DNA of 64,000 nucleotides from Clostridioides difficile (GTDB lineage: Bacteria > Bacillota > Clostridia > Peptostreptococcales > Peptostreptococcaceae): assembly GCA_024919175.1 (NCBI GenBank), contig CP103804.1, positions 3,782,001 through 3,846,000 on the forward strand, read 5' to 3'. This document shows positions 8,627 through 16,375 of the stretch, piece after piece (position 1 is the first letter of the stretch; each line of letters opens with the position of its first letter). Under the pieces are notes generated by a model. The model was not told the origin of the DNA. It saw only the letters and a list, made by a program, of their open reading frames with translations, and ran no database searches. The translations under genes and the position numbers were made by a program.

Positions 8627-9724
8627 ATGAAAAAAACATATCTATTTAGTCCTGGACCAGTCATGGTTACAGATAGGGTTAGAAATTCACTTCTTCACCA
8701 TGATATATGTCATAGAGGAAATGAATTCATGAATTTATTTAAAGATACACAGCAAAAAATTAGTAAATTATATAATGCAACTTCTGATTATTATTCTCTA
8801 GTTGTCTCTGGCTCTGGAACATCTGTAAATGAATGTGTATTATCTTCTATATTTGATAAAGAAGATGCTGCTTTATTAGTTAGTAATGGTGTTTTTGGAG
8901 AAAGGCTAGAAGAAATACTATCTGCTTATAGTGTTAAAACCTACAAACCAGACTTTAAATGGGCTGAGTATCCAGACTTAGATATTTTAGAAACGTACAT
9001 ACTTGAAAATCCTGACATAAAAGTAATTGCTATGGTATTTCATGAGACTAGTTCAGGAATGATAAATCCTGTACCTGAATTAGGAAAACTTGCAAAAAAA
9101 TATAACAAAATATTTTTTGTTGATGCAATAAGTGCATCTGCTGGTGAATACATTGATGTTGATGAGTTTAATATAGATATAATAACAGGTGTTGGTGGTA
9201 AAGCCCTTGGAGCATTTCCAGGCTCTGCATACCTTTGCGCTAAAGAAAACGTTTTACAAAATATTAAAGAAAGTCAATGTAAAAATGTGTATCTTAGCCT
9301 TTACAAACATTATAAGCTTGCAAAATCATCTTCTCAAACACCAAATACACCTAATGTCACTTTAATATTTGCTCTTAATGAAGCTTTAACTGAATTTTTA
9401 GAAGATGACAGTAAGATAGAGAGATATAAAGAATGTTCTGCCATTTTAAGAAATGGTATGGAAGAACTAGGTCTAACATTTTTACTTCCAGATAAGTACA
9501 TGTCTAATACTGTTACATCTGTATTTCTGCCTAAAGAAATTGATATAAATAGATTTATATTAGAACTAGAAGAAGAAAATGGTTATGTGGTATATCCAGG
9601 GAAAGGTAAATTTCTAGATGATAATATGTTCCAAGTTGCAAATATGGGAGAAATTTATCCAGACGATTGTTATAAATTCCTTGATATTTTAAAATCAAAA
9701 CTAGAAATTAAAAAAGCTATATAA
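8627..9724 (+). CDS. class V aminotransferase, PhnW / alanine-glyoxylate type
   Basis: A 365-residue fold-type I PLP enzyme. The start FSPGPVMVTDRVRNSL is typical of the 2-aminoethylphosphonate, serine and alanine-glyoxylate aminotransferase group. DAISASAG carries the cofactor-ring aspartate (about residue 166) and GVGGKALGAFPG the Schiff-base lysine (about residue 193). PhnW removes a terminal amino group to give an aldehyde. No phosphonate gene is nearby, so the substrate is probably not a phosphonate. It is divergent from the kinase and transporter and likely shares their control. AAGGAGG precedes the ATG. The last codons are echoed by a 30-base imperfect direct repeat right after the stop. 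Confidence 0.85.
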   Translation: MKKTYLFSPGPVMVTDRVRNSLLHHDICHRGNEFMNLFKDTQQKISKLYNATSDYYSLVVSGSGTSVNECVLSSIFDKEDAALLVSNGVFGERLEEILSAYSVKTYKPDFKWAEYPDLDILETYILENPDIKVIAMVFHETSSGMINPVPELGKLAKKYNKIFFVDAISASAGEYIDVDEFNIDIITGVGGKALGAFPGSAYLCAKENVLQNIKESQCKNVYLSLYKHYKLAKSSSQTPNTPNVTLIFALNEALTEFLEDDSKIERYKECSAILRNGMEELGLTFLLPDKYMSNTVTSVFLPKEIDINRFILELEEENGYVVYPGKGKFLDDNMFQVANMGEIYPDDCYKFLDILKSKLEIKKAI

Positions 9725-9767
9725 GTATCTCAATACCAGAAATTAAAAAACTATATAAATATCTCAA
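9703..9767. repeat. imperfect tandem duplication of the 3' end of the aminotransferase gene
   Basis: The 31 bases at 9703-9733, which include the stop codon, recur with few changes at 9738-9767. The second copy is non-coding. Confidence 0.7.
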
Positions 9768-9884
9768 GTTAAACTAGACTATGCTCTGTAAATAACAGCC
9801 ATATATAAATAGTCACTCTATATAAACATATTCAAAAATATACTTGAACATTAAATATAGCCAAATCTTGTTTTATACTTTTTT

Positions 9885-9921
9885 ATAAGGGTGAACTCTA
9901 ATATGTAAAGTTCACCCTTAT
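9885..9921. terminator. bidirectional intrinsic terminator
   Basis: A perfect 13-base stem (9885-9897 with 9909-9921) with T-rich flanks on both sides. It lies between the aminotransferase and the convergent secreted-protein gene. The rest of 9922-10098 is AT-rich with no gene seen. Confidence 0.85.
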
Positions 9922-10098
9922 ATTTAAAATTTATTTTGATACAATCCTTTTTATATTTAACTCTTTTTATATTTGATTCTTTTATATTTTTGATAAAATT
10001 CGCCTATTTAACTGTACAGATTGTTATAAGTTTAAAATCTATACATGATACTATATACGTCTAAATTTAGTTCTTTTTTGGATTAAATGCTTTAAATG

Positions 10099-10611
10099 TT
10101 ATTTTTCAAGCTCATCAAAGTAATTATATACAATAACTTCACCAGTTTCTTTATCAGTTGTCTTTATAATCCCTTTAGCTCCATTCACCTCTTCTTTTGT
10201 GAATTCGTCATCTAGTACAACTTTAAATTTATCTTCATTTCCATATCCTTGTTGAAACTCAGCTCTTAAAATTGCATTTTTTTCATCTTTGGGTTTTAAT
10301 TCAAATTCAATACCTGATTTCATTTCATCAAAATAATTTAAAACTACAACTTCATTATTCATTTTATTAGTTGTCTTTATAATCCCTTTAGCTCCATTTA
10401 CTTCTTCTTTTGTAAATTCATCATCTAATATGACTTTGAACTTATCTTCCTTTCCATACTCTTCTTGAAACTCTTTTTTCATCTCACTGTACTTAATCTC
10501 AAATTCTTCACTCCTGTTTAATTCCATTGCTGATACATTTATCAATGACGTCCCAATAGCTATTATTGTCAATGCCATGACCATACCAGTTTTTAAATTT
10601 TTTAACTTCAT
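10099..10611 (-). CDS. secreted protein with two tandem copies of a 71-residue repeat
   Basis: A 170-residue protein not recognised as a named family. It has an N-terminal signal peptide (hydrophobic stretch about 8-25, probable cut after VSA at 28). The mature part is two near-identical units. Each contains EDKFKV, then LDDEFTKEEVNGAKGIIKTT, then NYFDE. The period is 71 residues (K57 and K128 are equivalent). Conservation between copies is much higher in the core than in the linkers. The units are acidic, have no cysteine, and suggest a small repeated binding domain. A good AGGAGGT site lies before the ATG. Function unknown. Confidence 0.75.
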   Translation of the reverse strand: MKLKNLKTGMVMALTIIAIGTSLINVSAMELNRSEEFEIKYSEMKKEFQEEYGKEDKFKVILDDEFTKEEVNGAKGIIKTTNKMNNEVVVLNYFDEMKSGIEFELKPKDEKNAILRAEFQQGYGNEDKFKVVLDDEFTKEEVNGAKGIIKTTDKETGEVIVYNYFDELEK

Positions 10612-11164
10612 ATTTTACCTCCTAAATTAAATGTTCTTAGTGAAATTATATAAATAAAAATCTAAATTTTACAGTTTCATTCTTGTAACTAAAATTACTA
10701 TTATGTAACCAAACTTTTCAATTTAACTCTTCCTTAAAACCTGCATTTTCGGGGAATAGTTGAATTAAAAAAATAAGATTTCTAAACTTTTCAACAACTC
10801 TAATATTGTATTTATTGAACTTAATAAATTTCATTTTCAATAAAATAAAATTTTTCATACATCTCAAGCCTGCTTATTTACTAAAAATACTACATCAAAA
10901 AAACTAATATCACTATATATTTCATTGATAGTTTACTTATTTTTGACTTATAAAATCATATATTCAATCTTCAAATAAATTAGTTGAAAATTCAAAAAAT
11001 ATATACCCCTATTTAGTATGTATTTTTATATATTAAAAAAAAGTTTTAAATAAAGTTATATTTTTTACAACAGTTTTGTAATTAAAAACATATTGAAGCT
11101 AAAATTAAATGTACTATATACTATAAATATGTCGACAAAATAAATTTATAAAGGAGAAGAACAG
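10612..11164. other. 553-base AT-rich intergenic region
   Basis: Divergent promoters for the two secreted-protein genes must lie here. No open frame with a ribosome-binding site was seen. One short inverted pair GTTGAA/TTCAAC near 10757-10794 is visible. Confidence 0.5.
11093..11122 (+). promoter_or_regulatory. candidate sigma-A promoter for the DUF4300-like gene
   Basis: TTGAAG at 11093-11098 and TATACT at 11117-11122 are separated by 18 bases, about 40 bases before the start codon. Confidence 0.45.
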
Positions 11165-12043
11165 GTGAGAAAAAATTTACTAGTAGCAATATTGTCAGTT
11201 ATTTTAGTGTTATCAAGCATGCTTACAATCTTTGCATATTCAACTATTAAAGACAATAAAAGGTTAGTATACTCTAACATGATAGATAAAAAGACGCAAA
11301 ATCAAGTAAAAAATATATTAGAAGAAAATAGAGTAAATAAGAAAGATATTGATATTTTTATTAAATCAATTAGGAGCTACAACAAACTTCAAATTAAAAT
11401 ACTTCAAAACAATGTAAATATATCTAAGTCTGGATATACTTCAATTGACACAAAGCAGGTTCCATATAATTTGGATAAATTACAAGATAACTGGATGAAA
11501 AAGTTTCCTAATTACATGGATGTAAATTGCAGAATAACAGCATTTAGACTTTTTAAAGATTTTATAAACTCAAAAGAGAAGTTTACTGGAGATTCTATCG
11601 ATTTAAGTATTGATTTAGACACTATAAAGAATAATAGAGATGCAAAATTTAACTCAAAGGATATAGAAAAATTTATTAACTTTTTTTCTGCAATACCAAC
11701 TCAAGACACAGATGATATAAATAAAAATGCAGAACAAATAAAAAAGGAATGGAAAAAAAGAAAAATATCTTTTAAAGATAATAAAAATATGTCCATTATA
11801 AGTGGATTTCTTCGTTATCCAGAAACTAATAATGTATTTATAGGTCATACAGGTATATGTATTAAGACTGATAAAGATATTTTGTTTATAGAAAAATATG
11901 GTTCTACATCACCTTATCAAGTTACTAAGTTCAAAAGTAAAAAAGATGTGAAAGATTATATGTTCAATAGATTAAAGATGTCAGAAGGAGATGTAGAATT
12001 ACTAGACTCAATAATAATGGAAAATGATAAACTCATGCAGTAA
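11165..12043 (+). CDS. exported protein, DUF4300-like
   Basis: A 292-residue protein beginning with GTG, seven bases after AAGGAGAA. An N-terminal signal or anchor segment (about 4-25) is followed by a soluble part. The motif NCRITAF (Cys near residue 121) and the late motif FIGHTGICI with FIEKYG resemble the DUF4300 family as I remember it. The Cys-then-His order also recalls papain-like or NlpC-type amidases, so a cell-wall or peptide-processing role is possible. Both readings are tentative. It is transcribed alone and ends 128 bases before a strong terminator. Confidence 0.65.
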   Translation: MRKNLLVAILSVILVLSSMLTIFAYSTIKDNKRLVYSNMIDKKTQNQVKNILEENRVNKKDIDIFIKSIRSYNKLQIKILQNNVNISKSGYTSIDTKQVPYNLDKLQDNWMKKFPNYMDVNCRITAFRLFKDFINSKEKFTGDSIDLSIDLDTIKNNRDAKFNSKDIEKFINFFSAIPTQDTDDINKNAEQIKKEWKKRKISFKDNKNMSIISGFLRYPETNNVFIGHTGICIKTDKDILFIEKYGSTSPYQVTKFKSKKDVKDYMFNRLKMSEGDVELLDSIIMENDKLMQ

Positions 12044-12171
12044 TATCTCTAAACACTAAAAGTATCTTTATGACTGTTAAGATAAGTAAAAATAGTCTAG
12101 TATCGACGAAAAAATATTAATTGTAAACTCTAACACTGAACAAATCTATAAATATTTTCCTAATTTAATAA

Positions 12172-12218
12172 AAAGACTGCAAGTAGATTTATGTAAAATA
12201 AATCTACTTGCAGTCTTT
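12172..12218. terminator. strong bidirectional intrinsic terminator
   Basis: A perfect 21-base stem (12172-12192 with 12198-12218) with a five-base loop. It lies between the convergent DUF4300-like and hisK genes. Confidence 0.9.
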
Positions 12219-12276
12219 AAATAAATGCTTTAAAAGCATAAATTATCATCACTTTAAGACTATAGTATATACATCT

Positions 12277-13056
12277 TTAGCCTATATCATAATTATTTAT
12301 TTCCTCTGAACAGTGCGAATCTGAGCCCAAAACTAATGGAATATCATATTTTTTTGCTAATTCTAACAAATATCCATCTACATAAGGCTCTTTACAGTAT
12401 TCTTTTCTGTTTCCAGAAACATTGTAATCAAGTTCATATCCTTTTTCTTTAACTAACTTTATTAATTCTTCAAGAACTTTATTTCCTTCATAATTATATG
12501 GAAATACTTGATTAAACTTTCTAACCAAATTTAAATGACCTATTCTCTTTGGTTTATGTATACCCAAATCGGCATTTACAGCTTTTATTAATGTTTCATA
12601 ATACTTATTATAAACAGCTTCAATGCTTCCAAGCTTATCAATCAGATTTTGAAACTCTTCTACACTATAGTCTACACAACAATAAACACCATCAACTTTA
12701 ATTATATGTACTGATAATAGAGAGTCTTCTAATTCATCACCATATTTATCTAAATTGTTTTTTATTCCTTCTTCATAACCTTCAAGAAAATCTACTTCCG
12801 CTCCTACATTTATCTTAATTTTACCCTCATATTTTTGCTTAAAATTTTTAACATCATTAAAGTAATTTGATAAATTTTCGATATTCATGCAACTATCATT
12901 TTCAGGTGCAGGGTCTTTAAATCCATCTGGATATGGAAAATGCTCTGTAAATGTCATTTCTGTTATACCAACATCAATTGCCCTTTGTATATATTTTTCA
13001 AAGTTATCCTTACTTCCATGAGGACAATAAGGTGAATGTATATGACCATCTTTCAT
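12277..13056 (-). CDS. hisK: histidinol-phosphatase, PHP family (HisK/HisJ)
   Basis: A 259-residue PHP-domain phosphoesterase. Metal-ligand motifs are in order: DGHIHSPYCPHG at the N-terminus, TEHFPYP near residue 38, the glutamate of GAEVDF near 95, HIIKVDG, and GSDSHC near the C-terminus. HisK removes the phosphate from histidinol phosphate in histidine synthesis. No other his gene is near. The ATG at 13056 follows AAAGGGAG. A promoter and a folded leader lie upstream (see 13120-13244), which suggests control at the RNA level. Related PHP phosphatases with other substrates cannot be ruled out. Confidence 0.85.
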   Translation of the reverse strand: MKDGHIHSPYCPHGSKDNFEKYIQRAIDVGITEMTFTEHFPYPDGFKDPAPENDSCMNIENLSNYFNDVKNFKQKYEGKIKINVGAEVDFLEGYEEGIKNNLDKYGDELEDSLLSVHIIKVDGVYCCVDYSVEEFQNLIDKLGSIEAVYNKYYETLIKAVNADLGIHKPKRIGHLNLVRKFNQVFPYNYEGNKVLEELIKLVKEKGYELDYNVSGNRKEYCKEPYVDGYLLELAKKYDIPLVLGSDSHCSEEINNYDIG

Positions 13057-13119
13057 AACTGTTTCACTCCCTTTACTAAATTGAACTACTCCATTTTAAC
13101 TACCTTCAGTAATATTCAA

Positions 13120-13203
13120 AGGTGGAGATTCATATTTGATAGTACTTATGTATCAAGCATCCCTAGGGTCTAAGGACTGTACTATCCACACTAATCTCAA
13201 CCT
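13120..13203 (-). ncRNA. structured 5' leader element of hisK (unidentified)
   Basis: On the minus strand three nested helices fold in register. The outer helix pairs 13203-13193 with 13130-13120 (ten of eleven pairs). The middle helix pairs 13186-13179 with 13145-13138 (eight pairs). The inner helix pairs 13176-13170 with 13166-13160 (seven pairs, one U:G). The wobble pairs only in the minus-strand RNA. It begins about five bases after the predicted transcription start and ends 63 bases before the ATG. It does not match the T-box, TPP, SAM, purine or c-di-GMP consensus that I know. Confidence 0.6.
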
Positions 13204-13215
13204 ATAGTTTAATTA

Positions 13216-13244
13216 TTTATACTCTTTATTATATTTAATATCAA
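13216..13244 (-). promoter_or_regulatory. sigma-A promoter of the hisK leader
   Basis: On the minus strand TTGATA (13244-13239) and TATAAA (13221-13216) are spaced by exactly 17 bases. Start of transcription is expected near 13209. Confidence 0.65.
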
Positions 13245-13385
13245 AGCTATTTTAAATAATAGTAGTATCATTTAAAAAATAATAGTGCTATATATTAAAT
13301 AACTCAGTTTTATAACAAATTTCCTCATTAAAGTATATTACATAATCCCTAGAAATTTCAATGATTAAATATCAATAAAACATAA

Positions 13386-13417
13386 AAAATCGCCTATATC
13401 AAAATATAAGCGATTTT
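13386..13417 (-). terminator. intrinsic terminator of the cooT cassette
   Basis: A 14-base stem with one mismatch (13386-13399 with 13404-13417), followed on the minus strand by a T run. It lies 12 bases after the stop of the His-rich gene. Confidence 0.8.
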
Positions 13418-13428
13418 AACAATCATAT

Positions 13429-13782
13429 TTACATATGTTTTTTAGCCTCTAATAGCATTTTATTTGCTTCTTCCATACACTCTATAGCTTTTTCAATACT
13501 CTTTGCAGTCTCTTCTTTTCCAATAGCTCTTGCTTTTTCTACCCATTCTCTAAATCCTTCTTCATGAGTCTCATTGTGATTTATCCAATGTACTAAAAGT
13601 ATTTTTAAAGTTTTTTCATCTTTAGACTCTGATGATTCTTCATGATTATGTTCGTGGTCGTGGTCGTGAGCATGGTCGTGTGGATGTTCGTGACATATAT
13701 CTCCATGATTATGTTCATGGCAATGGTCGTCATGGTCATGGTTCCCATGGTGGTATCTTATAATCTCTCTATCAAACATCAT
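13429..13782 (-). CDS. histidine-rich metal-binding protein, CooJ-like in character
   Basis: A 117-residue protein. Residues 11-47 hold 17 histidines with many Asp/Glu and two cysteines (C21, C30), a typical store or chaperone for nickel or zinc. Residues 55-117 form a helical domain (TLKILLVHWINHNETHEEGF, then a charged helix) whose histidines may add ligands. It is third in a cassette with a DUF3842 gene and cooT, next to the CO dehydrogenase operon. In Rhodospirillum CooJ is a His-rich nickel chaperone acting with CooC and CooT. This protein has its His tail at the opposite end, so it is an analogue rather than a proven homologue (inference). Confidence 0.75.
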   Translation of the reverse strand: MMFDREIIRYHHGNHDHDDHCHEHNHGDICHEHPHDHAHDHDHEHNHEESSESKDEKTLKILLVHWINHNETHEEGFREWVEKARAIGKEETAKSIEKAIECMEEANKMLLEAKKHM

Positions 13783-13797
13783 TAGTTATTCCCCCTG

Positions 13798-14214
13798 TTA
13801 TTTTATATTAAATTCTTTTTTTATAACATTAACAGAATCTTTTACAAGTAGTGCTAATGGTTTACCTTCTAATCCAACTAACTCTATATTTTCTGGCATA
13901 ATAGGTAAAAGTATCTTAAGTGCCTCACTATCTGCAATAGCTTCACTTATATTACAAGTGACTTCCCCCATCATAGAATTAGGTATTATTACAGAAATAG
14001 GTGCAACTATTATATTGGCTTTTCTAGCTGATACTACTATAGCATTTTCCCCTGTAGCTCCTTTATTAGCATGAGCCTTCATCATAGAACTAGTTGCTAT
14101 AGAATTAGTTCCTAGTGCATAAATTTCTACATATGTAGGTAATTCTTCTCTCAAAGAAGAAACTATCTGGGCTCCTATACCTCCACCCATTCCATCTATC
14201 ACTGCTATTATCAT
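13798..14214 (-). CDS. DUF3842 family protein
   Basis: A 138-residue protein starting MIIAVIDGMGGGIGAQIV, a glycine-rich loop after a first beta strand as in nucleotide-binding Rossmann-like folds. The sequence pattern (NSIATSSMMKAHANKGATGE, VVSARKANIIVAPISV) fits DUF3842 as I know it. Function is not established. It lies between cooT and the His-rich gene with gaps of 18 and 15 bases, so the three are surely co-transcribed, and a role in metal handling for CO dehydrogenase is suggested by context only. Confidence 0.8.
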   Translation of the reverse strand: MIIAVIDGMGGGIGAQIVSSLREELPTYVEIYALGTNSIATSSMMKAHANKGATGENAIVVSARKANIIVAPISVIIPNSMMGEVTCNISEAIADSEALKILLPIMPENIELVGLEGKPLALLVKDSVNVIKKEFNIK

Positions 14215-14232
14215 ATGAAATTCCCCTATTAA

Positions 14233-14424
14233 TTAATTTTCTTGTATTATTATCTTATGGTCCATCAATCTTATTTCTTTAATTATTCCATCTATTATTT
14301 TTTGTTCTCCTAGTAAATCAGTTAAATAAATCTTTCCATCACAAGGGTCTATATTAACCACATTTTCCATAACCTTTTCTAATTCATTGTTATTCTTACA
14401 AATGAAAGCTGATGATTCACACAT
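14233..14424 (-). CDS. cooT: CooT-type nickel-binding protein
   Basis: A 63-residue protein matching the CooT family: MCESSAF start with the nickel-ligand Cys2, then a small beta fold with YLTDLLGEQK and a final LMDHKIII. In known systems CooT dimers bind one nickel through Cys2 and help mature CO dehydrogenase. First gene of a three-gene cassette placed about 5 kb downstream of the Wood-Ljungdahl operon. AGGAGGAG precedes the ATG. A folded leader with a terminator-like end lies upstream. Confidence 0.88.
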   Translation of the reverse strand: MCESSAFICKNNNELEKVMENVVNIDPCDGKIYLTDLLGEQKIIDGIIKEIRLMDHKIIIQEN

Positions 14425-14460
14425 ATAAATCTCCTCCTAATATGATTTTTATTAAAAATC

Positions 14461-14568
14461 AAAAAAAGACTTCCTTAGGTATTTCAATACACCAAAGAAA
14501 CCTTCATGATTTCAATTTTCGTATTTTATTATACCTTAAGTATATCACTTTAATTTACCTAAAGTCAA
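14461..14568 (-). terminator. lipM terminator or cooT leader attenuator
   Basis: On the minus strand 14568-14558 pairs with 14481-14468 across about 76 bases (TAGGTA/TACCTA and GACTT/AAGTC), directly followed by seven T. A second upstream segment (about 14544-14535) can pair with the same 3' arm, so two folds compete. It could end the lipM transcript or attenuate cooT. Confidence 0.45.
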
Positions 14569-14574
14569 TTAAAG

Positions 14575-15390
14575 TTAACGCTTTTTATTATACTCTTCAT
14601 CCTTGTATTTTTTATATAATTCTTTAGCTAATTGTTTTTCATAATCGGTCAAGTCTTCTTCTACAAACTCAACATTAAATTGACTAGCTAGTCCTTTTAT
14701 TAGATTTGCTTGTAGAACATCTATGTCTATTTTTTTACCAATTTCATTTTCTATTCCACTGGCTTTTTTAGCTGTGAATTTCATTGCTCTTTCCTTTAGT
14801 TCTGGTGTTTTAGTCTTTATTAATTTAAACAATTTTTCTACATCAAAATCCATTATTATTGAACCATGCTGTAACAAAACACCATCTTTTCTACTTTGAG
14901 CACTTCCAATGACCTTTTTATTATTAATAGTAACTTCATATGATGCATGTGCATTAAAACATGCTGCTGATAGATTTTCTCTACCTATTCTCTCTCCACT
15001 ATTTAAATTATCTGTTTTTATACCACTTAAATTCAATCCTCTAACTAAACCTTCACTTATATATCTATAAGATAGATTTATACTTTTATCAATTAAAGGG
15101 TTATCTTCTCCTATAATTATACTATAAGTTAGCTCATTATCATGTAATACAGCTCTTCCTCCTGTGATTCTTCTGACATAGTCTATATTCATGCACTTAC
15201 ACTTATCTAAATCTACTTCATCTTCAAGTTTTTGAAAATATCCTACACTCAAGCAAGCTGGCCTCCAAGTGTAAAATCTAAGTGTTGGCTTCACACATCC
15301 TTTTTTATATGCAGTAAATATAGCCTCATCAATTGCCATATTCATTGCGCCATCATATGATTTATTATGTATAACTCTCCACTGATTCAT
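14575..15390 (-). CDS. lipoate-protein ligase / octanoyltransferase family (LipM-like)
   Basis: A 271-residue protein of the biotin/lipoate ligase fold: MNMAIDEAIF, RRITGGRAVLHDNELTYS with the RxxGGR loop at 73-79, KKVIGSAQSRK with a candidate catalytic lysine near 159, and LLQHGSI. ACFNAHASYEV has a cysteine at 144 placed like the active-site cysteine of LipM octanoyltransferases. It should put octanoyl or lipoyl groups on GcvH (encoded about 4 kb upstream). LplA activity is the alternative. It follows two radical-SAM genes, 46 bases after the second, in what looks like one lipoylation unit. Confidence 0.82.
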   Translation of the reverse strand: MNQWRVIHNKSYDGAMNMAIDEAIFTAYKKGCVKPTLRFYTWRPACLSVGYFQKLEDEVDLDKCKCMNIDYVRRITGGRAVLHDNELTYSIIIGEDNPLIDKSINLSYRYISEGLVRGLNLSGIKTDNLNSGERIGRENLSAACFNAHASYEVTINNKKVIGSAQSRKDGVLLQHGSIIMDFDVEKLFKLIKTKTPELKERAMKFTAKKASGIENEIGKKIDIDVLQANLIKGLASQFNVEFVEEDLTDYEKQLAKELYKKYKDEEYNKKR

Positions 15391-15436
15391 GATTATTACG
15401 CCCCAATCTTTCGTATAAATATATTCAAAAAATCAT

Positions 15437-16375
15437 TTACAGATTTAGTTCTCTTATAGCCAAATCTATCTCATCTTGATTTAAAGGTCTTGAATAGTTA
15501 TATATAGTACTTCCTGGTCTTTCATTATAGTATGGTCTATTACAATCCTTACAACCTCTTATTTCAAAAGGATAACCCATGTTTATATCTAATATAATCT
15601 CATCATCGAGTTTTATATTTTCTAAGTATCCATTTTTAAATTCAAAATATTCTTGTGAATAACCTTTATTTATCATATAGGACATTAGCTGTACTCTTCT
15701 GTAATTTTCTATATTTGGTTGACTTATTTTTTCCATTTTAGTTCCTCTAACTGGAGTAAATGCAAATAAACTGATGGTTATATTATTCTGCTCTAGATAA
15801 GTATATAGATTGTATACATCTTCATGACTTTCTCCCATACCAACAATTATATGTGTGCTGATTTTATTAGGATATAACTTTGACATTCTTGTTATAAACC
15901 TCAACTTTTCGTCGTAATTATGTCCTTTTATTTTTTCATATACTTCTTTATTTGCTGCATCTATAGCTATTCCTATTTTATCTACTCCAGCAGAAAAAAA
16001 CTTATTTATTTCTTCATCACTTTCTAATTTTGCAGACAATGAAATAGGCATATCTATCTTACCAGTTATATAATTTATAAAATCTAAAACAGATTTATGT
16101 GCTTCTTCACTTGCCATTGATTGTATACATATCCTCTTTATATTTTTTCCTTGATATGCTCTCAAAGCATCCAGTATTTCCTCTTTAGAATACTCTGGCC
16201 AAACCACTCTTGATAATTTATCTTTTCTAGTACTACTTTCTACTGATTGAGAACAAAAACTACATTTGTTTATACATTTTTCCCCAATCATTATATATGC
16301 TGTAGTAGGAGGTATATCGCTTTTTTTATTTAATATTCCAAGTTCTATTGCTGTCCCTGATGATAATCTAATCAT
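15437..16375 (-). CDS. radical SAM protein, LipS1/LipS2-like
   Basis: A 312-residue radical SAM enzyme with the cluster motif CINKCSFC (C34, C38, C41 from the chosen start) and a C-terminal segment GCKDCNRPYYNERPGS that could bind a second iron-sulfur cluster. I chose the ATG at 16375 because it overlaps the upstream stop as ATGA, with AAGGAG eleven bases before; a GTG four codons earlier is possible. The tight pairing with a second radical SAM gene and with a lipoate ligase matches the two-protein lipoyl synthase LipS1/LipS2 described from Thermococcus. Which is S1 or S2 is not decided. It was earlier likely to be called biotin-synthase-like. Confidence 0.75.
   Translation of the reverse strand: MIRLSSGTAIELGILNKKSDIPPTTAYIMIGEKCINKCSFCSQSVESSTRKDKLSRVVWPEYSKEEILDALRAYQGKNIKRICIQSMASEEAHKSVLDFINYITGKIDMPISLSAKLESDEEINKFFSAGVDKIGIAIDAANKEVYEKIKGHNYDEKLRFITRMSKLYPNKISTHIIVGMGESHEDVYNLYTYLEQNNITISLFAFTPVRGTKMEKISQPNIENYRRVQLMSYMINKGYSQEYFEFKNGYLENIKLDDEIILDINMGYPFEIRGCKDCNRPYYNERPGSTIYNYSRPLNQDEIDLAIRELNL

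Noticed and set aside
8627..9724. Naming the aminotransferase PhnW with a phosphonate role
   Set aside because: No phosphonatase, phosphonate transporter or regulator gene is near; only the family level is supported.
13120..13203. Reading of the hisK leader as a T-box or as an insertion-sequence end
   Set aside because: No AGGGTGG-type antiterminator is present, and no transposase remnant or target repeat is seen. The mobile-hairpin option is kept only as a test.
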